Shown piece after piece: positions 44,543 to 53,702 of a stretch of DNA of 58,323 bases. A program made the position numbers and the translations under genes. Below the pieces are notes generated by a model. The model did no database searches and had not been told where the DNA came from. It saw only the letters and a list, made by a program, of their open reading frames with translations. Positions within the stretch are counted from its first letter, which is position 1, and every line of letters starts with the position of its first letter. Source of the stretch: Bacteroidota bacterium (GTDB taxonomy: Bacteria; Bacteroidota; JABWAT01); NCBI GenBank assembly GCA_013360915.1, contig JABWAT010000015.1, positions 1 through 58,323 of the forward strand. The letters are read 5' to 3'.

Positions 44543-44710
44543 TGGGTGAAACCTGATTGCCGCAGAAAAGTCGGTCCTGCTCATCCGAATCGGTCTTCAG
44601 AATCCACTGATTTTACTCGGTTTGTCCCATCTAAGTGCCTGTTTGTTCAATACAAGATCATGAGCCTCAGAAGTTATTTTTGGCCACGCACACTACTCAC
44701 TGGTGCAGCC

Positions 44711-44902
44711 GGCCATTCCACGATAGTAAATAGGCAAAAAAGGGAATGAGTGACAAGAAAAGAATGACGAGTAGGAAAAGTACTCCCCGTATCTGGGAAT
44801 GTTATCAATGAAAACCCATTTACCCGTATTTAATGAATTAATCTCATCACCAATCACTACTCACTGGCAAAGCCAGCAATTCCACAATGGTAAAAAGCAG
44901 AT
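44711..44902 (-). repeat. Degenerate trailing repeats of CRISPR array 2
   Basis: Two decayed repeats lie left of the intact array, at about 44711-44737 (CATTCCACGATAGTAAATAG) and 44873-44902 (GCAATTCCACAATGGTAAAA). Each is preceded by CTACTCACTGG, so a block was duplicated. Decay at this end fits the trailer of an array transcribed leftward. Confidence 0.75.
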
Positions 44903-44937
44903 CAGAAAAAAGGGTGGGTTAGTCAATGGAAACGATC

Positions 44938-47100
44938 GTCGCAATTCCACTATGGTAAAAGGCAGATGGTAAGCCAATAATTTCACCCATTATTTTTAAT
45001 GGGTCGCAATTCCACTATGGTAAAAAGCAGATGAACTGAATTTTGACAAAGCGATTGATGCTGTGCTGTCGCAATTCCACTATGGTAAAAAGTAGATAAA
45101 AAATTGGATATCACAGCACCGGACCGATCTGAGTCGCAATTCCACTATGGTAAAAAGCAGATACTCAAGCAATTGAATTATTGAAAGAGTACGGATGTCG
45201 CAATTCCACTATGGTAAAAAGCAGATTCGAGCAGTACACCAACCGGCAGAAGCACATTCAGTCGCAATTCCACTATGGTAAAAAGCAGATACAACGTCTG
45301 CAATGCCAAATACACCGGAAAGATGTCGCAATTCCACTATGGTAAAAAGCAGATACCGACATAGCAAACACACGATTGGTCAAATTGTTTGGTCGCAATT
45401 CCACTATGGTAAAAAGCAGATTCGTGCCGATTGGCATTGGAAGATATCTGTACAAGTCGCAATTCCACTATGGTAAAAAGCAGATGCTAAAGACGCTACG
45501 GCTGTAGTGATTGAAGATAAAGTCGCAATTCCACTATGGTAAAAAGCAGATCGTTTCGGTGAATGGCCTCTTAAGGTGATTAAAACGTCGCAATTCCACT
45601 ATGGTAAAAAGCAGATACAAACAGCCTTCCGGATGCATTCGCCCAACCTGGTCGCAATTCCACTATGGTAAAAAGCAGATGTCAAAAATAAACCAACCAT
45701 AGTAAGAAAGGGATGGTCGCAATTCCACTATGGTAAAAAGCAGATACAAAGGTTTCCATTGCTAAGGCATTGGATATCGGTCGCAATTCCACTATGGTAA
45801 AAAGCAGATAGATGGCGGCCGGGTCTCTGTATACAGAACCCGCGTCGCAATTCCACTATGGTAAAAAGCAGATGCCAGATTCACCATATTCTCTTCTCTC
45901 AGCCGGTGTCGCAATTCCACTATGGTAAAAAGCAGATAAGTCCGTGATTAACGTAAAAAGGAGACAACAATGGTCGCAATTCCACTATGGTAAAAAGCAG
46001 ATTAGTACTACGATTGTAGTAGACTCTTTGCTGAGTGTCGCAATTCCACTATGGTAAAAAGCAGATAGTATGGCTGGTGATAGGTTCGTGGTTACAAAAA
46101 GGTCGCAATTCCACTATGGTAAAAAGCAGATGAACTCGAAACGCTGTCAGCCGCCGGGACTCTGAGTCGCAATTCCACTATGGTAAAAAGCAGATTCACA
46201 ATGAAGAAACCATCACAATAAAATCGGAGGTCGCAATTCCACTATGGTAAAAAGCAGATTTCCCACCCCCCTCTATCCGGTTAAATTACGCTAGTCGCAA
46301 TTCCACTATGGTAAAAAGCAGATAAACGGCCGGACAGTTATGGGATAATTACATCGTGTCGCAATTCCACTATGGTAAAAAGCAGATACCAATGGTAGAT
46401 TTTTTAAGGTTAGCTCAAGAAGGTCGCAATTCCACTATGGTAAAAAGCAGATTTGTTGGCGGTAGTTTTTTCATTGATATAGATGATGTCGCAATTCCAC
46501 TATGGTAAAAAGCAGATGTGTGTGTATATATATTGTAAGGGATGTCACCAATTGGTCGCAATTCCACTATGGTAAAAAGCAGATCACCAGCAGAAGCGTT
46601 TGTTCACCACCACATTAGGTCGCAATTCCACTATGGTAAAAAGCAGATGACGTAGAAGTTGATGGTAAAATTGTGCCTGAAAGTCGCAATTCCACTATGG
46701 TAAAAAGCAGATAATTTACGACAAGCGTCAAAGCCGGATTTATGGAGGTCGCAATTCCACTATGGTAAAAAGCAGATGGATTGCATAAGGCAACAATCCG
46801 GGCGTCGATTCCGTCGCAATTCCACTATGGTAAAAAGCAGATTCGTGACAAACGTACCGGTAGATTTACTAAATTAGGTCGCAATTCCACTATGGTAAAA
46901 AGCAGATGGCGTAGCCATAGCGACGGGAGTCGCTTAAATAGGTCGCAATTCCACTATGGTAAAAAGCAGATGATCAGCGAGTTCGGCAGGTGGGTCCACA
47001 TCAGGTCGCAATTCCACTATGGTAAAAAGCAGATTTGGAAGCCGTTACCGCTCCGGCGATTGTCTCCTGAGTCGCAATTCCACTATGGTAAAAAGCAGAT
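44938..47100 (-). CRISPR. CRISPR array 2 (34 repeats of 30 bp)
   Basis: Thirty-four 30-bp repeats (plus strand GTCGCAATTCCACTATGGTA then AAAAGCAGAT) run from 44938 to 47100 at intervals of 63-67 bp, giving spacers of about 33-37 bp. The repeats at 44938 and 45068 carry single changes; the others I checked are identical. On the minus strand the repeat holds CCA-TAG-TGG and ends in ATTGCGAC, the same 8-nt tag as array 1. Size, spacer length and the neighbouring Cas1 fit a type I-B-like array. Leader at the right, beside cas1. None of the spacers drew a match to other parts of the window by eye. Confidence 0.97.
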
Positions 47101-47281
47101 AAGACATAGCCAAAATAAGACGGATTTGCCGGTTTTTCAACCACTAACTGGGCAGAACAACCCGCCGGGAGGCTTCGCTTACCCATGTTGAGGGATACAA
47201 AAACAACCCCGTTTTGGCCCGTTGTTACAATCCGGTGACAGAATGTTTCGATTGGTCCTTAAAAAACGTCCCGGTTCAAGG
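47101..47281 (-). promoter_or_regulatory. Leader of CRISPR array 2 and end of cas1 transcript
   Basis: Between the newest repeat and cas1. On the minus strand an AACAAC...GTTGTT dyad with a following TTTTTG (about 47200-47226) looks like a weak terminator for cas2-cas1; the remaining 100 bp next to the array would hold the leader promoter. Confidence 0.5.
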
Positions 47282-48382
47282 TCAGACCGGCAGTTCAAAA
47301 AACTGCAGATCTGACCCGTCATCAATGAAGTGTCTCAGGCAGATGGCATCGGTTCGGATGATCTGCCTCCAGTTCATGCTTCTCTTGTGAACAGGGTGAA
47401 GCAAAGTGGTTTTAATCCGGTTTTCCCATTCCCGTGTGACCAGAATCCGGGCCGCCCGGTTAAGCCATACCCCATCCTTGTCGGGTGAGGTTTCAAAATC
47501 GGTGGGTGAGAATTGCCGGCGGTTAAAGAGTGTAAGTGCCAGGCGGTCAGCCAGAATGGGTTTGAAGATATCGGCCAGATCGAGAGCCAGACTCTGGCGG
47601 TTTACCCGGTTTGAATGAATATAGCCCAATCCCGGGTGCAAACCGGCACGGGCGATTTCGGTTGCCACGGTACCGTACAACAAGGTATTCAGCCAGGAAA
47701 TCACCGCATTAACCGGGTCTCCCGGGGGCTGCCGGTCACGTCCACTGAACGTCCATGGCGGATTCAATAGACTTCCGATAGCAGTGTAATACTCCTTTTT
47801 GCAGCGTGCCTCGGCCAGAAACCGGGCACTTTCATCGGGAAGCCGGTCCCATTGTTCAATTTCGGCTTCAAGCATGGCAATGGAATCGCCAAACGGGCAA
47901 CCGTGATACCGGTGACCCCTGAGTACCTGCCTCATGTTTACCACCGATGCCAACTGAATCTCTGAGGCCGTATAGGCTTTTTGCTCCGCCTTCAGAATAC
48001 TGGATGCCTGGTTTAAAAGAACAGGTGACTCACCAGCCATTTGGCCAGGCCACCAGGTACCGGTCACATTTCCGCGGTAGTTCACCAGAAAGAGCGGAAT
48101 CTGATGTCTGGACAGGAGTTCAAAAAACCGGTTGTTCATGCAGAGTTCGGTCATGACCCACATGGCATCGATTTCCTCGATGGGGATGACCCGTTTTTCG
48201 CGGATGTTTCGGTCACTGCGTTTCAGGCTCCATTCCGGCGTCATTTCATCTCCGATAGAAGCCAGCAGGGTATCATCATACCCATCGGCATGACTGGTTT
48301 CATCAACCAGCGGTTCAAACCAGACGGTGCTGTCCTTGCGGCGCAGCCGGCCGGTGTGGAATAAATAGAAAGCTTGTTTCAT
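47282..48382 (-). CDS. cas1: Cas1 (type I-B-like), stand-alone
   Basis: A 366-residue Cas1 without a reverse transcriptase. MKQAFYLFHTGRLRRKDSTV and RVIPIEEIDAMWVMTEL are typical of the type I-B/III group; FLAEARCKKEYYTAI near residue 188 has the catalytic Glu, GLHPGLGYIHSNR near 250 the His, and LALDLADIFKP near 266 the Asp. It starts 3 nt after cas2. It should serve array 2, giving the window a second, independent adaptation module. Confidence 0.95.
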   Translation of the reverse strand: MKQAFYLFHTGRLRRKDSTVWFEPLVDETSHADGYDDTLLASIGDEMTPEWSLKRSDRNIREKRVIPIEEIDAMWVMTELCMNNRFFELLSRHQIPLFLVNYRGNVTGTWWPGQMAGESPVLLNQASSILKAEQKAYTASEIQLASVVNMRQVLRGHRYHGCPFGDSIAMLEAEIEQWDRLPDESARFLAEARCKKEYYTAIGSLLNPPWTFSGRDRQPPGDPVNAVISWLNTLLYGTVATEIARAGLHPGLGYIHSNRVNRQSLALDLADIFKPILADRLALTLFNRRQFSPTDFETSPDKDGVWLNRAARILVTREWENRIKTTLLHPVHKRSMNWRQIIRTDAICLRHFIDDGSDLQFFELPV

Positions 48383-48385
48383 GGT

Positions 48386-48652
48386 TCACTCCAGTATGTG
48401 GTCAGTCTGACCTTTTTGCAATCCATAGATATCTCTTCTGAGGTATTTATTGCCGCTGAACCGGTATAGGATGAGCGAATCTGTGTCGGGATCCATCAGG
48501 GCACCAGCCCGTTCAGTCAGCACATGCACCTGTGACTCGGTCAGCTCTCCTTCAAAGACCGAGTTCTGAACCCAGTGCAGATACTGCCGGAACAGTTTCA
48601 GCATTTTGGGCAACCGCCGGGTGCCGATGTCATAGACAGCGATCAGATACAT
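48386..48652 (-). CDS. cas2: Cas2, second copy
   Basis: An 88-residue Cas2. The start at 48652 (MYLIAVYDIGTRRLPKML) is chosen over an upstream ATG because the first strand with its aspartate must lie at the N-terminus. YLHWVQNSVFEGELTESQ is characteristic. Confidence 0.93.
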   Translation of the reverse strand: MYLIAVYDIGTRRLPKMLKLFRQYLHWVQNSVFEGELTESQVHVLTERAGALMDPDTDSLILYRFSGNKYLRRDIYGLQKGQTDHILE

Positions 48653-48884
48653 GATGGTTAGTTGGTTAATAAATTGTCTAATTGACCTCGTCACGTTGTG
48701 ATCGGATTCTCCCAATGAGGCCAGATTGGTGTCTGCAACGAAAATGCCAAACTCCGGCCGGCAGCCCTTCCGGCTACTTACCGACCTGCCTGGAAATCGG
48801 GTTACCGGGAGAACCCCACCCCGATAAGAGGTTTATTTTGGATTTCTTTCCAGTTATATTAACTGAAACTAAAGCAGATTGATT

Positions 48885-49367
48885 ATGAATCTTCTCAATC
48901 GTTTGTTTTCAGATCCGGATGATGAGGTCTTTACCCGTACCGTTGAAAAAATCAGAGCCTACCGGGAGCGGAAGGCTGTTTTAACGGAGGAAGAAGAAAA
49001 GGTGGCCGGGTTGAAGCCGGGCCAGGTCTGGCTGGTTCCTGATTCCCGGGTACAGTTCCGCGATGAAAGTAAAACCCGTACAGATCACGACTTCCGGCCG
49101 GGCATAACCGGAAACCAGGAACCAAGCGAACCATCCCGCACGGTTCAGTGGGTGCCACTATCCACCAAATTGAAAAACCGGCAAGCGGAAGTCATCGTTT
49201 ATCTCGATCCGGTTTCCGAACCGGTGGATGAACCCTGTGTGGCATTAATTGACCATTTTCTCTGGTTCCGGCCGAAAACGCTGACTGATAAAAAAGGGAA
49301 GCTTTCTGAAGGAAAGAAACATGAACTGATGGAAAAACTGGCGGCGTTCGTTCAAAGCTATGAGTGA
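48885..49367 (+). CDS. MazF/PemK-like protein
   Basis: A 160-residue protein. After a helical N-terminus, residues 45-150 follow a MazF/PemK-like order: LKPGQVWLVPD, DHDFRPGI, VQWVPLSTKLKNRQAEVIVY, and PCVALIDHFLWFRPKTLTDK then GKLSEGKKHELMEKL, the family-like final helix. MazF proteins are RNases; related domains also occur in CalpT, the partner of the CRISPR Lon protease CalpL. No antitoxin-like gene sits beside it; instead it overlaps the sigma-like gene by 8 nt. Fold assignment comes from the pattern and is moderately sure. Confidence 0.55.
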   Translation: MNLLNRLFSDPDDEVFTRTVEKIRAYRERKAVLTEEEEKVAGLKPGQVWLVPDSRVQFRDESKTRTDHDFRPGITGNQEPSEPSRTVQWVPLSTKLKNRQAEVIVYLDPVSEPVDEPCVALIDHFLWFRPKTLTDKKGKLSEGKKHELMEKLAAFVQSYE

Positions 49368-50490
49368 AGATTTTCAAACACCACACTCTCGTTCCTTTCA
49401 GGAGAAGGACCAATTCAAATCAATCTTTGAAGGTATGACATCAGGCCAAATGTCTGCAGCTACCCATTCCTTCCTCTATCAGTACGTCCGTGACATCGTT
49501 TATACCACCAGTTACCGCAAGGATTATGGTTTTATTCATGAAATTGTTACCGACGTCGTTTCCAGTGTCTGGCAGGCAATTAGCAATGGTGCACCTGTTC
49601 CCGATAATCCGACATCCTATTTGTGGTTAGTTGCCAGAAACAAATTGATGGAATACAGGTACTCACACATCAATCCCAGGTACAATAATTTTGAGGAAGT
49701 GATTACCGAGGCACTTGATAAACTGGAAAATGATCATGTTCTGGCCTCTTATCAGAAAAAGCGCTATGCACGCACAGCGGATTTACTGAACAGGGAAGAA
49801 TTTGATACGGATGATTTTCTCAGATTGTGGATTCAATCAACCCAACACCAGCAATTTCCGGAACCGGCAGGCAACTGGACGCCGGCAATGAAAACTCAAC
49901 TTAGAGAAAATCTGACACTCACCTTTTCAGAAATGAACGGATGGTCATGGAAACGATCGGTTACCAATGCAATTACCAGTAAGGCTGGAATTGTCCGGGA
50001 ATTGTTTCACGATTCGTCCCGGGAGGATGAAGAAACCGACGGCCAGTCAAATTCCTTAAACGAGGGGGTCGAATGGTCTGACCCGTCCGTTGAATTATCA
50101 TACACTGAATTTATTTCTGATGTATCCGCTGAATTAGTCAATCAGGTTATGGCAGGTAAACCGCCTGGTGAACTCGTGGCTACTGCATGGTATCTGGTGT
50201 TCAATACTGATTTTACGCTCAAATCCGTTCAGAATGCTTTGCTTCTGAGAGGAACAAGTTCAGCAGAGTACCTCCTTAAAAAACAATTGCGGATTTTGAA
50301 TGATGAAAATGGTTCGGAAAGCCTACCTTTAATCTGGCGCCGGCGGCTGGCCCGTTTACCCGATTGGAACAATTCCGAATCGGCAGGTAAACTTTTGATG
50401 GATTTAGAAACCCGGTTTATTTCGGACCTTAAACGATTAACAAAAGATTTATATGAAAAATATGGACGTGAAACCTATCCTGGACTCTGA
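49360..50490 (+). CDS. Sigma-70 region-2-like protein
   Basis: A 376-residue protein. Residues 38-105 resemble sigma region 2 of ECF-type factors: FLYQYVRDIVYTTSYRKDYG, then IHEIVTDVVSSVWQAI (the helix that binds polymerase) and NPTSYLWLVARNKLMEYRYS (the DNA-melting helix). After that, 250 residues of helical sequence lack a clear region 4, so it is not a standard sigma factor. A TDxxFTLKSVQNALLLRG segment near 285-305 might be a helix-turn-helix. It overlaps both neighbours and is surely co-translated with them. Sigma-like identity is inference from pattern. Confidence 0.55.
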   Translation: MSEDFQTPHSRSFQEKDQFKSIFEGMTSGQMSAATHSFLYQYVRDIVYTTSYRKDYGFIHEIVTDVVSSVWQAISNGAPVPDNPTSYLWLVARNKLMEYRYSHINPRYNNFEEVITEALDKLENDHVLASYQKKRYARTADLLNREEFDTDDFLRLWIQSTQHQQFPEPAGNWTPAMKTQLRENLTLTFSEMNGWSWKRSVTNAITSKAGIVRELFHDSSREDEETDGQSNSLNEGVEWSDPSVELSYTEFISDVSAELVNQVMAGKPPGELVATAWYLVFNTDFTLKSVQNALLLRGTSSAEYLLKKQLRILNDENGSESLPLIWRRRLARLPDWNNSESAGKLLMDLETRFISDLKRLTKDLYEKYGRETYPGL

Positions 50491-51646
50491 TGGGGATCGG
50501 GGAGACCTCATCCGTCGCTGGGTTTGGAAGGAAACCTCAATAACTGAAGGGGATTTGGCCAATCAACTTGTCTCGCAAGACAGACAGTGGTCTGACTACG
50601 CCGATATGATCCAGTTTAATTTTCCAACCCGGGCGGATTGGGATCAGAATGACGTGCCACCAGAATTCATTCAGCAATCCTATTCAGATTTAATGGCAGG
50701 TGAAGAAATTTGTTCGCCCGAATCCGGTCAAATCTGGCAGATTGATAATCCGCAAATGAAAGTCCTTGTATTAACCACTCCCTCTCCGGAAACCAATTTT
50801 CTTTTTCGTGTGGTACCGGTCACCATGCGTGCAGAACAGGGGACTGTTGGTGATCCGGTCTGGACCGGGCGGGGACTCCCGCGAATTTTTATGATCCGAG
50901 CCGTTGGCACAATGAACGAGTCCCAATTGAACCGGTATGCAGAAAAAATACCGGAAGAAATTACTAAAAAGATTTTACAATCCACTGTTAATCTGAATTC
51001 GATTCACGATGATGAACTGTACTGGCTATCGGATCATAATATTATTGAATGGGAAGATCCGCTGGGATATCAGGAGGGCGTTCAGGAGTGGATGCGGCAG
51101 CAGACATTCCGGGCATTAGAATGGGCGGAGGAAATGGATTCCCGGCATAACCAATTGGCTGATACCATCCTGCCGTTGATTCAGGGTTTTCAGGACTATG
51201 GAAATAAACTGGCGGCAAGTAGTGGGGGAGGAATTGGTGCAATTTTCAACTCAGGGGCAATTTCTGGAATAGTAGCACCTGGGATTGGTGCTATTTTGGG
51301 TGCACTTGGTGGTAGACATATGGGAAGTTTAACAGAAAAATTAAAGGCCTTTGTTGATACTGGCGAGGTTCTGTACGGAAATGACGATCTGCTTTTTCGG
51401 TTAAAACCGGTGGATGGGCATCTGGAATTGTGGTTAACCTTTACCGATGCCTCTGTTAAAGAACTCGACTGGGTAAAAATTGAAGGAACCGGGTTACCCT
51501 TACAAACCATTAGTCATTTTGGAAAATCCGGTCTTGCCTTCGCTTTTCAGATACCAGTGATAACAGATTTTCCTGCATTTTTCAGTAAACCCATCCGGAT
51601 TGAGGTGAAACCCAAGGGCCGCCGGGCCTTTTCCAAAGTGATATGA
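50453..51646 (+). CDS. Unknown protein with glycine-zipper segment
   Basis: A 397-residue protein of no family I know. Residues 254-287 form a glycine-zipper-like hydrophobic stretch (GGGIGAIFNSGAISGIVAPG then IGAILGALGG), the kind found in membrane-inserting toxins and effectors. A SPESGQIWQI segment near residue 85 followed by FRVVPVTMRA is faintly like a second MazF-type barrel. The C-terminal 110 residues are strand-rich. It overlaps the sigma-like gene by 38 nt and the protease gene by 4 nt. Confidence 0.55.
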   Translation: MKNMDVKPILDSDGDRGDLIRRWVWKETSITEGDLANQLVSQDRQWSDYADMIQFNFPTRADWDQNDVPPEFIQQSYSDLMAGEEICSPESGQIWQIDNPQMKVLVLTTPSPETNFLFRVVPVTMRAEQGTVGDPVWTGRGLPRIFMIRAVGTMNESQLNRYAEKIPEEITKKILQSTVNLNSIHDDELYWLSDHNIIEWEDPLGYQEGVQEWMRQQTFRALEWAEEMDSRHNQLADTILPLIQGFQDYGNKLAASSGGGIGAIFNSGAISGIVAPGIGAILGALGGRHMGSLTEKLKAFVDTGEVLYGNDDLLFRLKPVDGHLELWLTFTDASVKELDWVKIEGTGLPLQTISHFGKSGLAFAFQIPVITDFPAFFSKPIRIEVKPKGRRAFSKVI

Positions 51647-52788
51647 ACCGGTTTTCAGAGCAGGATTGGTACCGGTTGCTTGAAATGGGTAGTGTCAACC
51701 GGGCAGTTCAGTATCTCGCAGGCTTTTTTTTGAACCTTCCCTCACGTGATCAGATTCAATTTCTTGAAGCATTTCTTTCCAATCCCGGGCGGCTGAGTCA
51801 GTGTCATCCTCCCGCCATTCAGGCGCTGAATGACATGCTTTCCAGATCAGGAAGGGATCTTATTCCCACGCCGGTACCTGTTGACGCAGCCCTTCTGCCC
51901 GGTGATGGGTCTGTGGTAGTTGTAAACCCAGTCCATCCCTTCATCAGTTGTGTGCTTCCGGTCCGTTTCAGAGAGCCTGGCACTCTAAATTTTGTTAATG
52001 CCGATCAAAGGGATCTGATCATCCGGTTGGCCAGCCGTGTGCTAACTGGTTTTCTGCCTGAATGGACCTTGCTATTATCGCCGTCCGCTCAGACCATTTT
52101 TGGTCATTATTCAATACCGGATGATTCCGGGGAATCTGAGGAACGCGTTGAAGGAGATTCCATGATCCTTCCGTTGGTGATGTTTCTCATCAGTTACCTG
52201 ATTCAGAAACCGATTCCTTCCGACATGGCATTTACTGGTCATGTCAGTGAAGACGGCCGGTTATTGCCAGTCAGTCATATTCCTGACAAGGCAAGTATAC
52301 TTGCGGATGAACAACCACACCTGACCAGACTGATTGTACCTGCCACCAGTGATGTTGGTAAAAGTTTAAAAATGCAGGCACCAATCATTTTCCCTCTTTC
52401 AAGCCTGGACGATGTGGTGTCACTGTGCTGGCCGGAAGGGATTCAGGTCCCCGGTTCCCGCCAAATGACCATTGGTCGCGAAAAAACAGACTCCATGCCA
52501 GGTGCGTTGAAATTGTCATTGGCTGTGCCCGCTGGTATCCAATACTCTGCTGACTTGATTTCACACTTTCGGCTTGAAAACTGGCTTGGGAAAATTCCGA
52601 AGGAAGAATGCAAGTATCTTTTATTTGACAATTTTCGTGCATCCTGGCTGATGGGTTTTATTGGTGCCGAAGTAAAAAATCATTGCCAATGGGCTGCTGC
52701 GTATGATTCAGCCGGTGGATATTATATCGTGTTTTATTCAAGGAATCCGGGGAGCATGCGACCCGGTGCGCAATTGCGAATTACCTGA
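51643..52788 (+). CDS. Lon-type Ser-Lys protease, possible signalling effector
   Basis: A 381-residue protein with a Lon-like proteolytic domain at residues 165-290: EGDSMILPLVMFLISYL holds Ser173, and DMAFTGHVSEDGRLLPVSHIPDKASIL holds Lys216. The 43-residue Ser-Lys spacing equals that of E. coli Lon (679/722), and TGHVSEDGRLLPV matches the TGEVxxxGxVLPV strand. There is no AAA domain. The last 90 residues (KYLLFDNFRASWLMGFIGAE, then AAYDSAGGYYIVFYS) recall the end of a SAVED domain, but are too short for a whole one. In CalpL, a CRISPR Lon protease, a SAVED domain triggers cleavage of CalpT to free a sigma factor; this operon has the same kinds of part. Confidence 0.75.
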   Translation: MNRFSEQDWYRLLEMGSVNRAVQYLAGFFLNLPSRDQIQFLEAFLSNPGRLSQCHPPAIQALNDMLSRSGRDLIPTPVPVDAALLPGDGSVVVVNPVHPFISCVLPVRFREPGTLNFVNADQRDLIIRLASRVLTGFLPEWTLLLSPSAQTIFGHYSIPDDSGESEERVEGDSMILPLVMFLISYLIQKPIPSDMAFTGHVSEDGRLLPVSHIPDKASILADEQPHLTRLIVPATSDVGKSLKMQAPIIFPLSSLDDVVSLCWPEGIQVPGSRQMTIGREKTDSMPGALKLSLAVPAGIQYSADLISHFRLENWLGKIPKEECKYLLFDNFRASWLMGFIGAEVKNHCQWAAAYDSAGGYYIVFYSRNPGSMRPGAQLRIT

Positions 52789-52798
52789 TGGAGTATAT

Positions 52799-53335
52799 GT
52801 GAATGCAACCCTGATTCAAAAGATCAATAGAGTTGTTGACGAATTGATTGCTGATATTGTGATGGAACCCCACAGATACCTTCAGGAAATTGATGTGCAG
52901 ATTGAGCTGGCGCACCGTTTAAAGTGCAGAATTGATGAAACGCGACAAACAATCGAAATTATGCATAGCAATTATGGCAGGAAAATTAAAGTATCAAGGT
53001 TATTGGCAGAAACATACGTCAAAAATAATTACCATCCGGATCTTATTTTGCTGAGCGAGGATCAAAGTGAATCAGATCTGAATACCGGAACCTTCAGGGC
53101 AGATTGGGTTTGTGAGGTAAAATATAAAAACTCATTTAAGGAGATTGATGTTGATTTTGAGAAATTGGCGTCAATTTTATCTATTACAGAAATGAATGAG
53201 ACAATTGGAACACAAATGTATTTGGCTGAACAGTCAACTGAAACTCCTTCAGAGTTGGAAAAAGTACTCAGGGCTCGTCACCCAAAAACTGAGAAAAGAA
53301 TCATCTGTTTCTTCCATTCTCTCAGAATCGGGTAA
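52799..53335 (+). CDS. Restriction-endonuclease-like protein
   Basis: A 178-residue protein starting at GTG 52799 behind a GGAG site, 10 nt after the protease stop; an ATG frame reaching back into the protease gene is less likely. HPDLILLSED near residue 80 and ADWVCEVKYKNSF near 101 give the D...E-V-K arrangement of a PD-(D/E)XK fold. The middle spacing is similar to the IS-truncated gene at 9693. Probably the fifth gene of the operon. Confidence 0.65.
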   Translation: MNATLIQKINRVVDELIADIVMEPHRYLQEIDVQIELAHRLKCRIDETRQTIEIMHSNYGRKIKVSRLLAETYVKNNYHPDLILLSEDQSESDLNTGTFRADWVCEVKYKNSFKEIDVDFEKLASILSITEMNETIGTQMYLAEQSTETPSELEKVLRARHPKTEKRIICFFHSLRIG

Positions 53336-53361
53336 GAATTACCTATTTAAGACCCTTTATA

Positions 53362-53700
53362 ATGACACAACTTCAACAGCTGACCGAACTGCTTATTCAA
53401 TTCCGTGATGATCGGAATTGGCAGCAGTTTCACGATTCAAAAAACCTGGCACTTGCCCTATCCATCGAGGCAGCAGAATTGAATGAACTGTTTCTTTGGA
53501 AAAACGGGGCGGATATTGAAAAGGTTGACAGACAAAAGCTGGCCGAGGAATTGGCAGATGTTTTTGCCTATGCCCTTCTGCTTGCGCATAAACATGATCT
53601 GGATGTTGAGAAAATCATATCAGAAAAAATCAGAATAAATGGTGAAAAGTATCCCATTGACAAATCGAAGGGTTCGTCAAGGAAGTATACCGAGTTATAG
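53362..53700 (+). CDS. MazG-like nucleotide pyrophosphohydrolase
   Basis: A 112-residue protein of the MazG/iMazG (RS21-C6-like) family, which hydrolyses NTPs or dNTPs. DSKNLALALSIEAAELNELFLW at residues 25-46 and ELADVFAYALLLAHKHDLD near 69-87 provide the ExxE and ExxD metal-binding helices. It ends 2 nt before the DUF2075 gene; the MazG-DUF2075 pair is a known neighbourhood. It could alter nucleotide pools during infection. Confidence 0.9.
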   Translation: MTQLQQLTELLIQFRDDRNWQQFHDSKNLALALSIEAAELNELFLWKNGADIEKVDRQKLAEELADVFAYALLLAHKHDLDVEKIISEKIRINGEKYPIDKSKGSSRKYTEL

Positions 53701-53702
53701 TC

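Noticed and set aside
46781-47191. A 136-residue plus-strand reading frame
   Set aside because: It is CRISPR array 2 translated; the SQFHYGKKQ motif repeats once per CRISPR repeat.
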